DNA of 64,000 nucleotides, from contig CAKPNF010000005.1 of assembly GCA_934168305.1 (NCBI GenBank), positions 23,030-87,029 of the forward strand, in the 5' to 3' direction. Of the stretch, positions 56,754 through 63,382 are shown piece after piece; positions within the stretch are counted from its first letter, which is position 1, and each line of letters starts with the position of its first letter. The notes under the pieces are model-generated. The model saw only the letters and a list, made by a program, of their open reading frames with translations, did not search any database and was not told where the DNA came from. Made by a program: the position numbers and the translations under genes. The stretch is from an uncultured Clostridia bacterium (GTDB lineage: Bacteria > Bacillota > Clostridia > TANB77 > CAG-508).

Positions 56754-57263
56754 TTAAACACACACTATACAAACTTTCAATTCTACTGCTAATTCTTTTA
56801 ACTTTGAAAATATATCTGCTTGCATTTCTTTAAATTCTGTAATCGTATCAATTTTATCTATTACAATTAGTTCAACATTTTGGTTCGATTTTACATATCT
56901 ACATTTTTCTATTAATTCATTTATGTTATAACTACTAGCAAAGTTAATTAAAATATTTGAGTTAGTAACATCTTTTAATCTATTCTTAAATTCTCTTAAA
57001 TCATCTTTTAAATCAACTTTACTAATATTTTCGTATTGTATTCTAATACATTCATTAATGAACTTTCTAAAGCTTATTGAAGAATTTAATACTGCAATAG
57101 ATTTGTTATATTTAATTGCCATATTACTTGCAATATTTAATATAAAATTTTTCTTTTCTTCATCTGATTTTGAAAAGGCAATAATTAAACCATTTTTATT
57201 AACATTTAAAATATTATCAATTTGATTAATTTCTGTTTGTATCAACATTTTTATATCTCCCAT
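56754..57263 (-). CDS. DnaB-like RecA-fold protein with a degraded P-loop
   Basis: 169 residues. It follows the layout of the DnaB C-terminal ATPase: NGLIIAFSKSDEEKKNFILNIASNMA where Walker A should be (GxxxxGKT is gone) and ELIVIDKIDTITEF where Walker B reads IDYLQLI in its paralogue. It ends near LAVELKVCIVCV, where DnaB would carry on into the Q/R-finger strand. Probably binds but does not hydrolyse, or is a structural partner of the intact paralogue at 58013-58489. Confidence 0.65.
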   Translation of the reverse strand: MGDIKMLIQTEINQIDNILNVNKNGLIIAFSKSDEEKKNFILNIASNMAIKYNKSIAVLNSSISFRKFINECIRIQYENISKVDLKDDLREFKNRLKDVTNSNILINFASSYNINELIEKCRYVKSNQNVELIVIDKIDTITEFKEMQADIFSKLKELAVELKVCIVCV

Positions 57264-57308
57264 TATCTACATATTGAAGTAACATTAATTTTTATATTTA
57301 ATTCATTA
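57263..57308. repeat. duplicated 3' end of the DnaB-like gene
   Basis: 57263-57308 and 58013-58058 are about 90% identical: TTATCTACATATTGAAGTAAC then AATTTTTATATTTAATTC. In the copy, minus-strand translation gives LANELNIKINVTSICR stop, a relic of the DnaB-like C-terminus. The stop codon of the FtsZ-like gene (57306-57308) falls in it. Confidence 0.8.
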
Positions 57309-57974
57309 GCTAAATTTTTCTTTTATAAATTTTTTTAAGTATTCATAGCTTAGGCTTTCTAAATTATAAAGTGAAAAATAATTAATTAATTCTTGAACAT
57401 TTTTTCTTGCACTTTCATCAAAATATTTATATGTTTGAATAATTCCTTTAACCATTCCGTTTTTCAAATATATTTCTTCGATTTGAATAGTTATTAATAA
57501 ATCTACATTTTTACTTATTTTTTCTTTTCCTTTATTTGCTCGTTCAGCTCTTTTCATTCCTTCAAAAGAAGGTGGAAACGAAACTACACATATTGTTACA
57601 ATTTGCATTTTTCTTATTATATCTGCTATTATTGGTGTTGCTCCAGTTCCAAATCCACCACCTAATCCAGCTACTATAAATACGATATTTGTATCTTTCA
57701 ATCTTTTTTGTAAAAATTCCATTATTTCTTTTTTACTTTCATTTACTGCCTTTTCTGCTTTATTTATATCACTAAAGCATCCCAGTCCATTTGCAATTTT
57801 TTCTCCTACTAATAATTTAAAATTAGCATTTGACCTATGTATGTTTGAATATGATGTACTAATAGTTATGAAATCAATATTTTCGTTTTTATTTGTTTCA
57901 ATTATTCTATTAATCATCTCTGTACCAGCTCCACCAATACTAATAATACTTATCTTTAATTGACTTTTTTCCAT
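57306..57974 (-). CDS. FtsZ-like GTP-binding protein lacking T7 loop and C-terminal domain
   Basis: 222 residues. FtsZ-type nucleotide loops in order: T1 SIGGAGTEMINRI (about 12-24), T3-like GEKIANGLGCFSDINKAE, T4 tubulin signature GLGGGFGTGATP (about 104-115), T5/T6 SFPPSFEGMKRAERANKG and KNVDLLITI, then H7-like FDESARKNVQELINYF. The protein then ends in a charged tail, before the NxDFAD T7 loop that completes GTP hydrolysis on the neighbouring subunit, and lacks the whole activation domain (FtsZ is about 350+). Expected to bind GTP and perhaps cap or poison host FtsZ filaments, or form a different assembly. Confidence 0.85.
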   Translation of the reverse strand: MEKSQLKISIISIGGAGTEMINRIIETNKNENIDFITISTSYSNIHRSNANFKLLVGEKIANGLGCFSDINKAEKAVNESKKEIMEFLQKRLKDTNIVFIVAGLGGGFGTGATPIIADIIRKMQIVTICVVSFPPSFEGMKRAERANKGKEKISKNVDLLITIQIEEIYLKNGMVKGIIQTYKYFDESARKNVQELINYFSLYNLESLSYEYLKKFIKEKFS

Positions 57975-58012
57975 TTTTTAATTTTCCTATCATAATTTTT
58001 ATATTTTATAAT

Positions 58013-58489
58013 TTATCTACATATTGAAGTAACAACAATTTTTATATTTAATTCTTTGGCTAATTTTTTTAATTCTTCTTTTATTAATTCTAATTCTTTA
58101 TTCCTACTCAAGCATTTTGATTTATCAAAACCAATTAACTGTAAATAATCTATAACAACAAATTTTGGTTCTTTTTCTTTAATTTTGGAAATTATATCTT
58201 CAATAGTTATTGGTCTATCATAAATAGTTAAATAATTTGAATCTTCCCTAATCATTTTCGTTATCGTACTTTTACTTGTTTCTAAACTGAAATATAATGT
58301 CTTTATATTTTCCATATAACTAGCATTATCAACCAATTTAGTAGCAATAGTTGTTTTACCACAATTAACCTTTCCATTTAATATAATAAAGTTATCATTA
58401 GTATTTTTAATTTCTTCTTTTAATTTTTCAAAATAATTTGAAAATTCTTTTTCATTAAATCTTTTTAAATCTTCAACTTTAATACACAT
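58013..58489 (-). CDS. DnaB-like ATPase, minimal RecA core
   Basis: 158 residues. Intact Walker A LNGKVNCGKTTIATKL near residue 42 and Walker B FVVIDYLQLIGFD near 113, SLETSKSTITKM matching the DnaB SLEM motif; it ends at IKIVVTSICR, where replicative DnaB reads ..LSQLNR, so the later strands and the N-terminal primase-binding domain are missing. Too small for a normal hexameric helicase. First gene of the operon that includes the FtsZ-like protein. Confidence 0.8.
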   Translation of the reverse strand: MCIKVEDLKRFNEKEFSNYFEKLKEEIKNTNDNFIILNGKVNCGKTTIATKLVDNASYMENIKTLYFSLETSKSTITKMIREDSNYLTIYDRPITIEDIISKIKEKEPKFVVIDYLQLIGFDKSKCLSRNKELELIKEELKKLAKELNIKIVVTSICR

Positions 58490-58956
58490 AACAACCAGTC
58501 CTTTCTTATTATTTATTTAAGGGGTGGAGAATTTACTGAAATAATAAAATAAATTCTCCAAATGACAGATATACATTAAGTAATTCTAAATTAATATTAA
58601 TTCGATTAATTAAGTATGTAAATGGCTGTTATGAAATTTCTCTTTAAATGCTTTTTTATATGTATTTTTCTTTTTATGCTTAATTTTATTATGGTTTATT
58701 AAATCTTGATTTTAAAAAAGTCTCATGCTTTCTAACTATATATTTCATAATATAATGTCAAAAAAATGTATTACAACTTTTTATATACCAGTTACACAAA
58801 TATTATGTAACCACAAAGTCGTAATACATTTTATATTCTTTTCTTTATAATATGGCTGTTTCCTTTCTTTTTTACTAATTATGAATTATTAAATATTATA
58901 AATGAATTGTTACTCTCTCAATTAATTTATTTGTTATCCTTAAAGTTCTATCCAAC
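58490..58956. other. promoter-side non-coding region of the FtsZ-like operon
   Basis: About 470 AT-rich bases without ORF. Its main feature is the hairpin at 58763-58832: AAAATGTATTACAACTTT against AAAGTCGTAATACATTTT, with an inner GTTAC/GTAAC stem. It may be a terminator shielding the operon from host transcription, or a recombination or replication structure. Confidence 0.5.
58763..58832. repeat. nested hairpin near the right end of the element
   Basis: 18-base arms with one mismatch and a second 5-base stem within the loop. Confidence 0.7.
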
Positions 58957-58960
58957 TTTA
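58939..58960. other. attR: right end of the integrative element
   Basis: Element arm CTTAAAGTTCTATC (58939-58952), CAAC, core TT (58957-58958), then host TACAGATGAAG. Confidence 0.8.
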
Positions 58961-59193
58961 CAGATGAAGAAGGAGAATTTGTTTTTGGACCTCTTTGTCC
59001 TGATAGACACTATGCAATTCAAATTTGGGCAAATACTACAAAAAAAATAAAAATATGTGCAAAATGTCATCATGAAGGAAAATGTTTAAAAGGTGATAAA
59101 CATGATAAATGTGATTGCTTTATAGATGATAAAAAGCCTTGTCATAAAGAAGATGAAAAACCTGATTATAGAGAAGAAAATTGTGATTGTTAA
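58957..59193 (+). pseudogene. 3' part of the interrupted Cys-rich protein gene
   Basis: Continues the gene begun at 45712: FTDEEGEFVFGPLCPDRHYAIQ.., then a Cys/Lys/Asp-rich tail (KICAKCHHEGKCLKG, DKCDCFIDDKKPCHKE, ending ENCDC). Nine or more Cys in 60 residues suggest disulfide or metal-linked assembly, as in spore-coat proteins; that is inference. No start codon or ribosome site of its own is seen. Restored protein is about 155 residues. Confidence 0.85.
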
Positions 59194-59216
59194 TAAATTA
59201 ATTATGTATTAATTTT

Positions 59217-59256
59217 AAAAGTTGTCAAAGGGTTAACCCCTTTTTGACAACTTTTT
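59217..59256 (+). terminator. terminator of the interrupted gene
   Basis: AGTTGTCAAAGGG, loop, CCCTTTTTGACAACT with T5; it also serves the convergent small gene. Confidence 0.85.
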
Positions 59257-59397
59257 CTAAATTATTCCTAATTTTTTGACAAATTGTTTTCCTTTTTTAA
59301 CCATTTTATTCTTATTCATCATATTGGAATCATTATACATCATTATTAATCCTGTTGTGATTAATCCACCTACCAATATTCCTTTTGCAAATTTCAT
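59257..59397 (-). CDS. 46-residue membrane-associated basic protein
   Basis: Starts MKFAKGILVGGLITTGLIM and ends KQFVKKLGII: a glycine-rich short hydrophobic helix and a basic amphipathic tail. Resembles the small YtxH-like proteins common in Clostridia. AAGGATGG precedes ATG. Function unknown. Confidence 0.6.
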   Translation of the reverse strand: MKFAKGILVGGLITTGLIMMYNDSNMMNKNKMVKKGKQFVKKLGII

Positions 59398-59434
59398 ATT
59401 ATCCATCCTTTCGCTTCACTCCGTTTCGCTCATC

Positions 59435-59466
59435 GTAAATTAAAAATTTAAAAATTTTTAATTTAC
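59435..59466. repeat. perfect AT-rich palindrome
   Basis: GTAAATTAAAAATT, loop TAAA, AATTTTTAATTTAC: 14 of 14 paired. GCTCATCGTAAATT occurs at its left edge and again at 59487-59500. Between two minus-strand genes; terminator-like without a T tract. Confidence 0.7.
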
Positions 59467-59497
59467 AAATCATTTGTTTTATTTTGCTCATCGTAAA

Positions 59498-59896
59498 TTA
59501 TTTCCTTTGTTTAGTTTTATTATTTCCTTTTTTATTTTTTTTATTCTCTTTTATAATGGTATATATTTCATGAATAGCAATTATAGCTAAAAAAATCCCA
59601 AAAAATTTTCTTAAAGTTTTTACATCTGTATGAATTGATAAATTGGCTCCTATTATTGCTCCTAATATACCAAATATATATATTATTGTTGATAATTTTA
59701 GGTCTATGTTTTTATTTTTTATATTAACTATTATTGCTACTATTGATGTTGGAATGAAGAATATTAAATTAGTTGCTTGGGCAATATGTTGTTCTAATCC
59801 GCATAAAGTTGTTAATAAAAATATTAGGATAGTTCCTCCGCCCATTCCAGTTCCACTTACTATTCCTGAAACTAGTCCTATTAATATCTCTGTCAT
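59498..59896 (-). CDS. TauE/SafE-type half transporter B
   Basis: 132 residues with four membrane helices and the family turn SGTGMGGGTILI at about 14-25. Family members export sulfite or other small organic anions; full proteins have two such repeats, so this half-size protein probably pairs with the half encoded at 60219-60588. ATG overlaps the stop of the upstream 74-residue gene. Ends in a Lys/Asn-rich cytosolic tail. Confidence 0.85.
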   Translation of the reverse strand: MTEILIGLVSGIVSGTGMGGGTILIFLLTTLCGLEQHIAQATNLIFFIPTSIVAIIVNIKNKNIDLKLSTIIYIFGILGAIIGANLSIHTDVKTLRKFFGIFLAIIAIHEIYTIIKENKKNKKGNNKTKQRK

Positions 59897-60117
59897 TTAT
59901 TTTCCTCTCTATTACTATTTTCATTTTCAATTGTTTTAAACATTTCTTCTGCAATATTTGTTAAGCATTTATCGCATTTAAGCATTTGGCTTATTATTAA
60001 TTCTTTAAGATTTTTATTTTCTATATTATCAGCTAAATCTAAAAATTTTTGTAATTCATATAAATATTGAGAGTTTGTATTTTTCCATTTATTTTTTTCT
60101 AATATATTTTTATCCAT
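59893..60117 (-). CDS. small hydrophilic protein between two half transporters
   Basis: 74 residues, helical and charged (LYELQKFLDLADNIENKNLKELI, KCDKCLTNIAEEMF). ATG 60117 follows GAAGGTAAC; the upstream GTG/ATG options lack a site. The CDKC pair could bind metal or form a disulfide. Coupled by a 4-base overlap to the transporter half downstream, suggesting a shared task. No family recognised. Confidence 0.65.
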   Translation of the reverse strand: MDKNILEKNKWKNTNSQYLYELQKFLDLADNIENKNLKELIISQMLKCDKCLTNIAEEMFKTIENENSNREENK

Positions 60118-60218
60118 TGTTACCTTCTTTCTATACCTCATAATATATTACGACATTTTTCTACTAATATATAATTTTTTTCATAAAACCATGTTTTTAT
60201 TATATAACCATTGTATTT

Positions 60219-60588
60219 TTATTTAAGTATCATTTTTAGTGATACATAAATTAAAAATATTGTAAATGCAATTTTTAATATTTTATCTGGCAATTTTTTT
60301 AATAATTTTGCTCCTATATATCCGCCTATAGCTCCTCCTATTCCGCATAATATTGCTATTTTCCAGTTTATAAAATTTCCTTTATAATAGAAAAAACTAC
60401 TGGTTAAAACCATTGGTAATATACAAAATACTGATGTTCCCCTGGCTTTTTGTGAATTCATATTTAATAAGTATATGAACCCTGGAACTAATATAAGCCC
60501 TCCTCCTGTGGAAAAAAAACCGACTTATAAGTCCTGCTAAAAATCCAATTATAACTTGTTTTATATAATTTTTTAACACTTTTGACAT
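60219..60588 (-). pseudogene. TauE/SafE-type half transporter A, +1 frameshift at CGG
   Basis: Two frames join to a 122-residue four-helix protein. 5' part: VIIGFLAGLIS; 3' part: GGGLILVPGFIYLLNMNSQKARGTS.. to FTIFLIYVSLKMILK. Zero frame reads AGT CGG TTT; skipping the C of CGG (60520-60522) yields SGFFSTGGGLILVP, the family turn. A T8 run three bases on is a second possible slip point, but it would give SRFFSTGGG with Arg for the conserved Gly. The ribosome site GTAGG lies within the rarA terminator stem. Confidence 0.8.
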
Positions 60589-60592
60589 AATA

Positions 60593-60621
60593 AAAAACCT
60601 ACTCTTTTATAGTAGGTTTTC
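60593..60621 (-). terminator. terminator of rarA
   Basis: AAAACCTACT, 7-base loop, AGTAGGTTTT with T6 on the minus strand. It overlaps the translation start region of half transporter A. Confidence 0.8.
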
Positions 60622-60635
60622 CATTTTTTTATTTT

Positions 60636-61877
60636 TTAATCAACATTTTCATCTTTTATATAATATTTTGTTCCTAACATTTTGTCTGGTAAATATTGTT
60701 GTTCTACCCAATGTCCTGGAAAATCATGTGGATACAAATATCCTTCATGATATCCTAATTTTTTCATCTCTTCTATTGGAGCGTTTCGTATATGCATTGG
60801 TATTGTTCCTGTGTCTTTACTATTCACATCTTCTAGTGCTTTATTTATTGCTAGATAACTTGCATTAGATTTTTTAGATGTTGCTACATATACTGCTGCT
60901 TCTGAAAGCAAAATTCTTGCTTCTGGCATTCCTATCATATGTACAGCTTGCATTGCCGCATTTGCTACAACTAATGCATTTGGGTTTGCCATTCCAACAT
61001 CCTCTGATGCACAAATTACTATTCTTCTTGCTAAAAACATTGGATCTTCTCCTCCATTTAAAGCTCTCGCCAAATAAAACACAGTTGCATCTGGATCAGA
61101 ACCCCTCATAGACTTTATAAATGCACTAATGTTATCATAATGTGTATCACCTTTTTTATCAAAAATTGCTTTTCTAGTTTGTATACAATTTTTTATAACA
61201 TCATCTGTTATATGAATATATCCATCGTTTTCCATACTTGTTGTTAATACAGCTATCTCAAGTCCATTTAGTGCTGTTCTTACATCTCCATTTGATATAG
61301 CTGCTAATTTTTTTAATGTTTCGTCTTCTACTTTTATGCTATATTGTTTTAATCCATCTTCTCTTGTTAATGAATTTTTTAAAATTTTATATATATTTTC
61401 TTCTGTTAATGGCTCTAATTTTATTACCATTGACCTTGATATCAAAGCCTTATTTACTTCAAAATAAGGATTTTCAGTCGTTGCTCCTATTAAAATTATT
61501 AGTCCATTCTCTACATATGGAAGCAATGCATCTTGTTGCAATTTATTAAATCTGTGAATTTCGTCTATAAATAATATGCTTTTTCCAGTTGGGTTTATCA
61601 TAAAATTTTTTGTTTCTTCTATTACTTTTTTTATATCAGTTACACCTGCTGTTACTGCATTTATTTTATAAAATTTATATTTGGTTGTTTCACTTATTAC
61701 TTTTGCAAGAGATGTTTTTCCACATCCTGGAGGTCCAAATAATATTATACTTGATAATCTATCTGCTTTTATTGTTCTATATAAAATTTTATTTTTTCCT
61801 AATACATGTTCTTGTCCAACATATTCATTTAGTGTTTTTGGCCTCATTCTATATGCTAGTGGTTCGTTATTGTTCAT
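60636..61877 (-). CDS. rarA: replication-associated recombination protein RarA (MgsA)
   Basis: 413 residues. AAA+ core with Walker A FGPPGCGKTSLAKV near 47, Walker B ILFIDEIHRFNKLQQD, sensor 1 IGATTENPYFEV, and the C-terminal MgsA tetramerisation domain (YPHDFPGHWVEQQYLPD). Acts at stalled forks. Start 61877 follows AAAGGAG; the longer frame reads through the REP-like repeat and is spurious. Confidence 0.95.
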   Translation of the reverse strand: MNNNEPLAYRMRPKTLNEYVGQEHVLGKNKILYRTIKADRLSSIILFGPPGCGKTSLAKVISETTKYKFYKINAVTAGVTDIKKVIEETKNFMINPTGKSILFIDEIHRFNKLQQDALLPYVENGLIILIGATTENPYFEVNKALISRSMVIKLEPLTEENIYKILKNSLTREDGLKQYSIKVEDETLKKLAAISNGDVRTALNGLEIAVLTTSMENDGYIHITDDVIKNCIQTRKAIFDKKGDTHYDNISAFIKSMRGSDPDATVFYLARALNGGEDPMFLARRIVICASEDVGMANPNALVVANAAMQAVHMIGMPEARILLSEAAVYVATSKKSNASYLAINKALEDVNSKDTGTIPMHIRNAPIEEMKKLGYHEGYLYPHDFPGHWVEQQYLPDKMLGTKYYIKDENVD

Positions 61878-61899
61878 GATTTTTTCTCCTTTAAAAAAA

Positions 61900-62005
61900 G
61901 AGGGATTAAGGGGCCACCACTCCAAATCTCTCTTAATTATCCAATTTTTTTAGTTTTATATTAAAATACCTTGAGGGATTTGGAGTGGTGGCCCCTTAAT
62001 CCCTC
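61900..62005. repeat. REP/BIME-like inverted pair with 40-base spacer
   Basis: 33-base arms (61900-61932 and 61973-62005) match at 32 of 33. Each arm is a hairpin (GAGGGATT with AATCCCTC; one mismatch in the left arm) with GGGGCCACCAC in its loop. A7 on the left and T5 on the right. It separates ruvA from rarA. Confidence 0.85.
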
Positions 62006-62008
62006 TTT

Positions 62009-62638
62009 TTATTTTCCTAAAATTGATAATCCTTTTCTTATTAATTTTTCTGTGCTCATATTATCTTTTACTAGTTTGTCAAATGCTTTTTGTATTTCTT
62101 TTTTATTGTATCCTAATACTTGAAGTGCGGCCATAGCTTCATCAAGTTTTTCCTCGTTTTCTATTCTTTCTTCTAGCTTTGTTTTTACTGTATTTATTCC
62201 TTTTGAAGCTTTTGTTAATTCCTGAATTTGTTGTTCTTTCTTCATTTTATCTTTTAGTTCTAGAATTATTCTTTGTGCTGATTTTGCTCCGATTCCAGGT
62301 ATTTGTGTTAATGTTTTTACATCCTCAGATATTATTGCTAATGCAAATTCTGTTGGTTCACATACATCTAACATTGCTATAGCTGTTTTTGCTCCGATTC
62401 CACTTACTGATATTAATAGTTCAAACATTCTTAATTCTTCTAAGCTGTTAAACCCAAATATGCTAATATCATCTTCTCTTACTTTATAGTATGTGTGTAC
62501 TTTTACAGTATCTCCTATATTTCCTAATTTATCTATTCCTGATTCTGACATAAATATTTTGTAGCCTAGCCCACCTACGTCTACAACTATATATCCTGTC
62601 ATTTTCATTTCTAGTGTTCCTTTTATATATGCTAACAT
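62009..62638 (-). CDS. ruvA: Holliday junction branch migration protein RuvA
   Basis: 209 residues: OB-fold N-terminus (MLAYIKGTLEMKMTGYIVVDVGGLGYKIF), two helix-hairpin-helix motifs (LISVSGIGAKTAIAML and LTQIPGIGAKSAQRII) and the RuvB-binding C-terminal domain. Binds four-way junctions. The usual partner ruvB is not next to it; instead a repeat element and rarA follow. Confidence 0.95.
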   Translation of the reverse strand: MLAYIKGTLEMKMTGYIVVDVGGLGYKIFMSESGIDKLGNIGDTVKVHTYYKVREDDISIFGFNSLEELRMFELLISVSGIGAKTAIAMLDVCEPTEFALAIISEDVKTLTQIPGIGAKSAQRIILELKDKMKKEQQIQELTKASKGINTVKTKLEERIENEEKLDEAMAALQVLGYNKKEIQKAFDKLVKDNMSTEKLIRKGLSILGK

Positions 62639-62685
62639 AATTATTTTTCTTCCCTTCGCTTTTAGTTTAACCTATATTTTTTATA

Positions 62686-63240
62686 TTATATATCATAAAA
62701 ATATGTTGCTTCTAAGTCTGCTTCGTGCATTAATAATGCTAATGGATATTTTTTATATGCCGCTCCTATTGTATTATATAATTCTTTTGGTTCTGTATAT
62801 CCCATATGCCAACGAATTGAATATTTTTCTTCTGGTGTTAGTTTCATATATTCTGTTATCATCATTACTGATTTTTCTCCATGTCCATATGGGATTGTAT
62901 CATCTATTGTATAATATGGCACTTTTTCCCATACTCCTAAAGCATTTTTTGCATTTCTGTAGTCTATTTTATAAAAGTTTGCTTTGCATAAGTCATGTAA
63001 TAATGGTACTAATATTAGTGTTTCTGGGTTTACATTTAGTGGTTCTATATTAGTTTCTACCTTGTGTTTTAATATTTCATATACTTTCATACTGTGCTCT
63101 ACTAGTCCACCTTCATAGTTTCCATGAAATCTTGTGCTTGCTGGTGCAGTGAAAAAGTCTGTTTTTTCTATAAATTCTATTAGTTCATTTATTCCTTCTC
63201 TTTTTACTTGTTTTAATAATTCTAAAAATTGTTCTTTCAT
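62686..63240 (-). CDS. HD-domain phosphohydrolase
   Basis: 184 residues. HD metal-site elements in order: RFHGNYEGGLVEHSMKVYE, LLHDLCKANFY, YGHGEKSVMMITEYM and a C-terminal LMHEADLEATY. Resembles small HD hydrolases near recombination genes; substrate unknown, possibly a nucleotide. Soluble. Confidence 0.85.
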   Translation of the reverse strand: MKEQFLELLKQVKREGINELIEFIEKTDFFTAPASTRFHGNYEGGLVEHSMKVYEILKHKVETNIEPLNVNPETLILVPLLHDLCKANFYKIDYRNAKNALGVWEKVPYYTIDDTIPYGHGEKSVMMITEYMKLTPEEKYSIRWHMGYTEPKELYNTIGAAYKKYPLALLMHEADLEATYFYDI

Positions 63241-63343
63241 ATTTTACCCTGCTCTCTCTATTATTTCTTTTTGCTTATTATATAAATATAAAAACGAAAT
63301 GTCAATGCTTTTAACAAATTTTTGTTTGTGTTGATGCTATTAT

Positions 63344-63382
63344 GTTACAGTTCAGTAAGAAATGGTTATGTTGTTTAAGCTA
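63344..63382. repeat. left-end fragment of the long palindromic element
   Basis: GTTACAGTTCAGTAAGAAAT then GGTTATGTTGTTTAAGCT matches the left end of copy 1 with two differences, then similarity stops at the yunB stop codon. Confidence 0.8.

Larger units (their letters stand above)
45941..58957. mobile_element. 13-kb integrative element with serine integrase, Rep, sortase B cargo and FtsZ-like operon
   Basis: Bounded by a split host gene. attP rebuilt from the ends is CTTAAAGTTCTATC-CAAC-TT-ATTT-GATAGAACCTTAAG, a dyad matching at 13 of 14 arm positions and centred on TT. Integrase lies just inside the left end and points outward to it. Contents: integrase, 40-residue protein, Rep, two unknowns, XRE, 48-residue protein, tyrosine recombinase, sortase B and its surface protein, XRE, and the six-gene operon at 55536-58489. 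No capsid, terminase, T4SS or FtsK genes, so neither a complete prophage nor a self-transmissible conjugative element. Confidence 0.85.

Noticed and set aside
45941..58957. Prophage
   Set aside because: No terminase, portal, capsid, tail, holin or lysin genes.
45941..58957. Self-transmissible conjugative element
   Set aside because: No coupling ATPase, VirB4-like or membrane-channel genes; at most mobilisable.
4128..60522. CGG reassigned to another amino acid (as CGG to Trp or Gln in some lineages)
   Set aside because: Any one-codon reading of CGG keeps zero frame, which ends or loses family similarity at all four sites; only a frame change restores them.
61878..61925. Longer RarA N-terminus (MEWWPLNPSFF..)
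   Set aside because: It is translation of the REP-like repeat; AAAGGAG points to the internal ATG.
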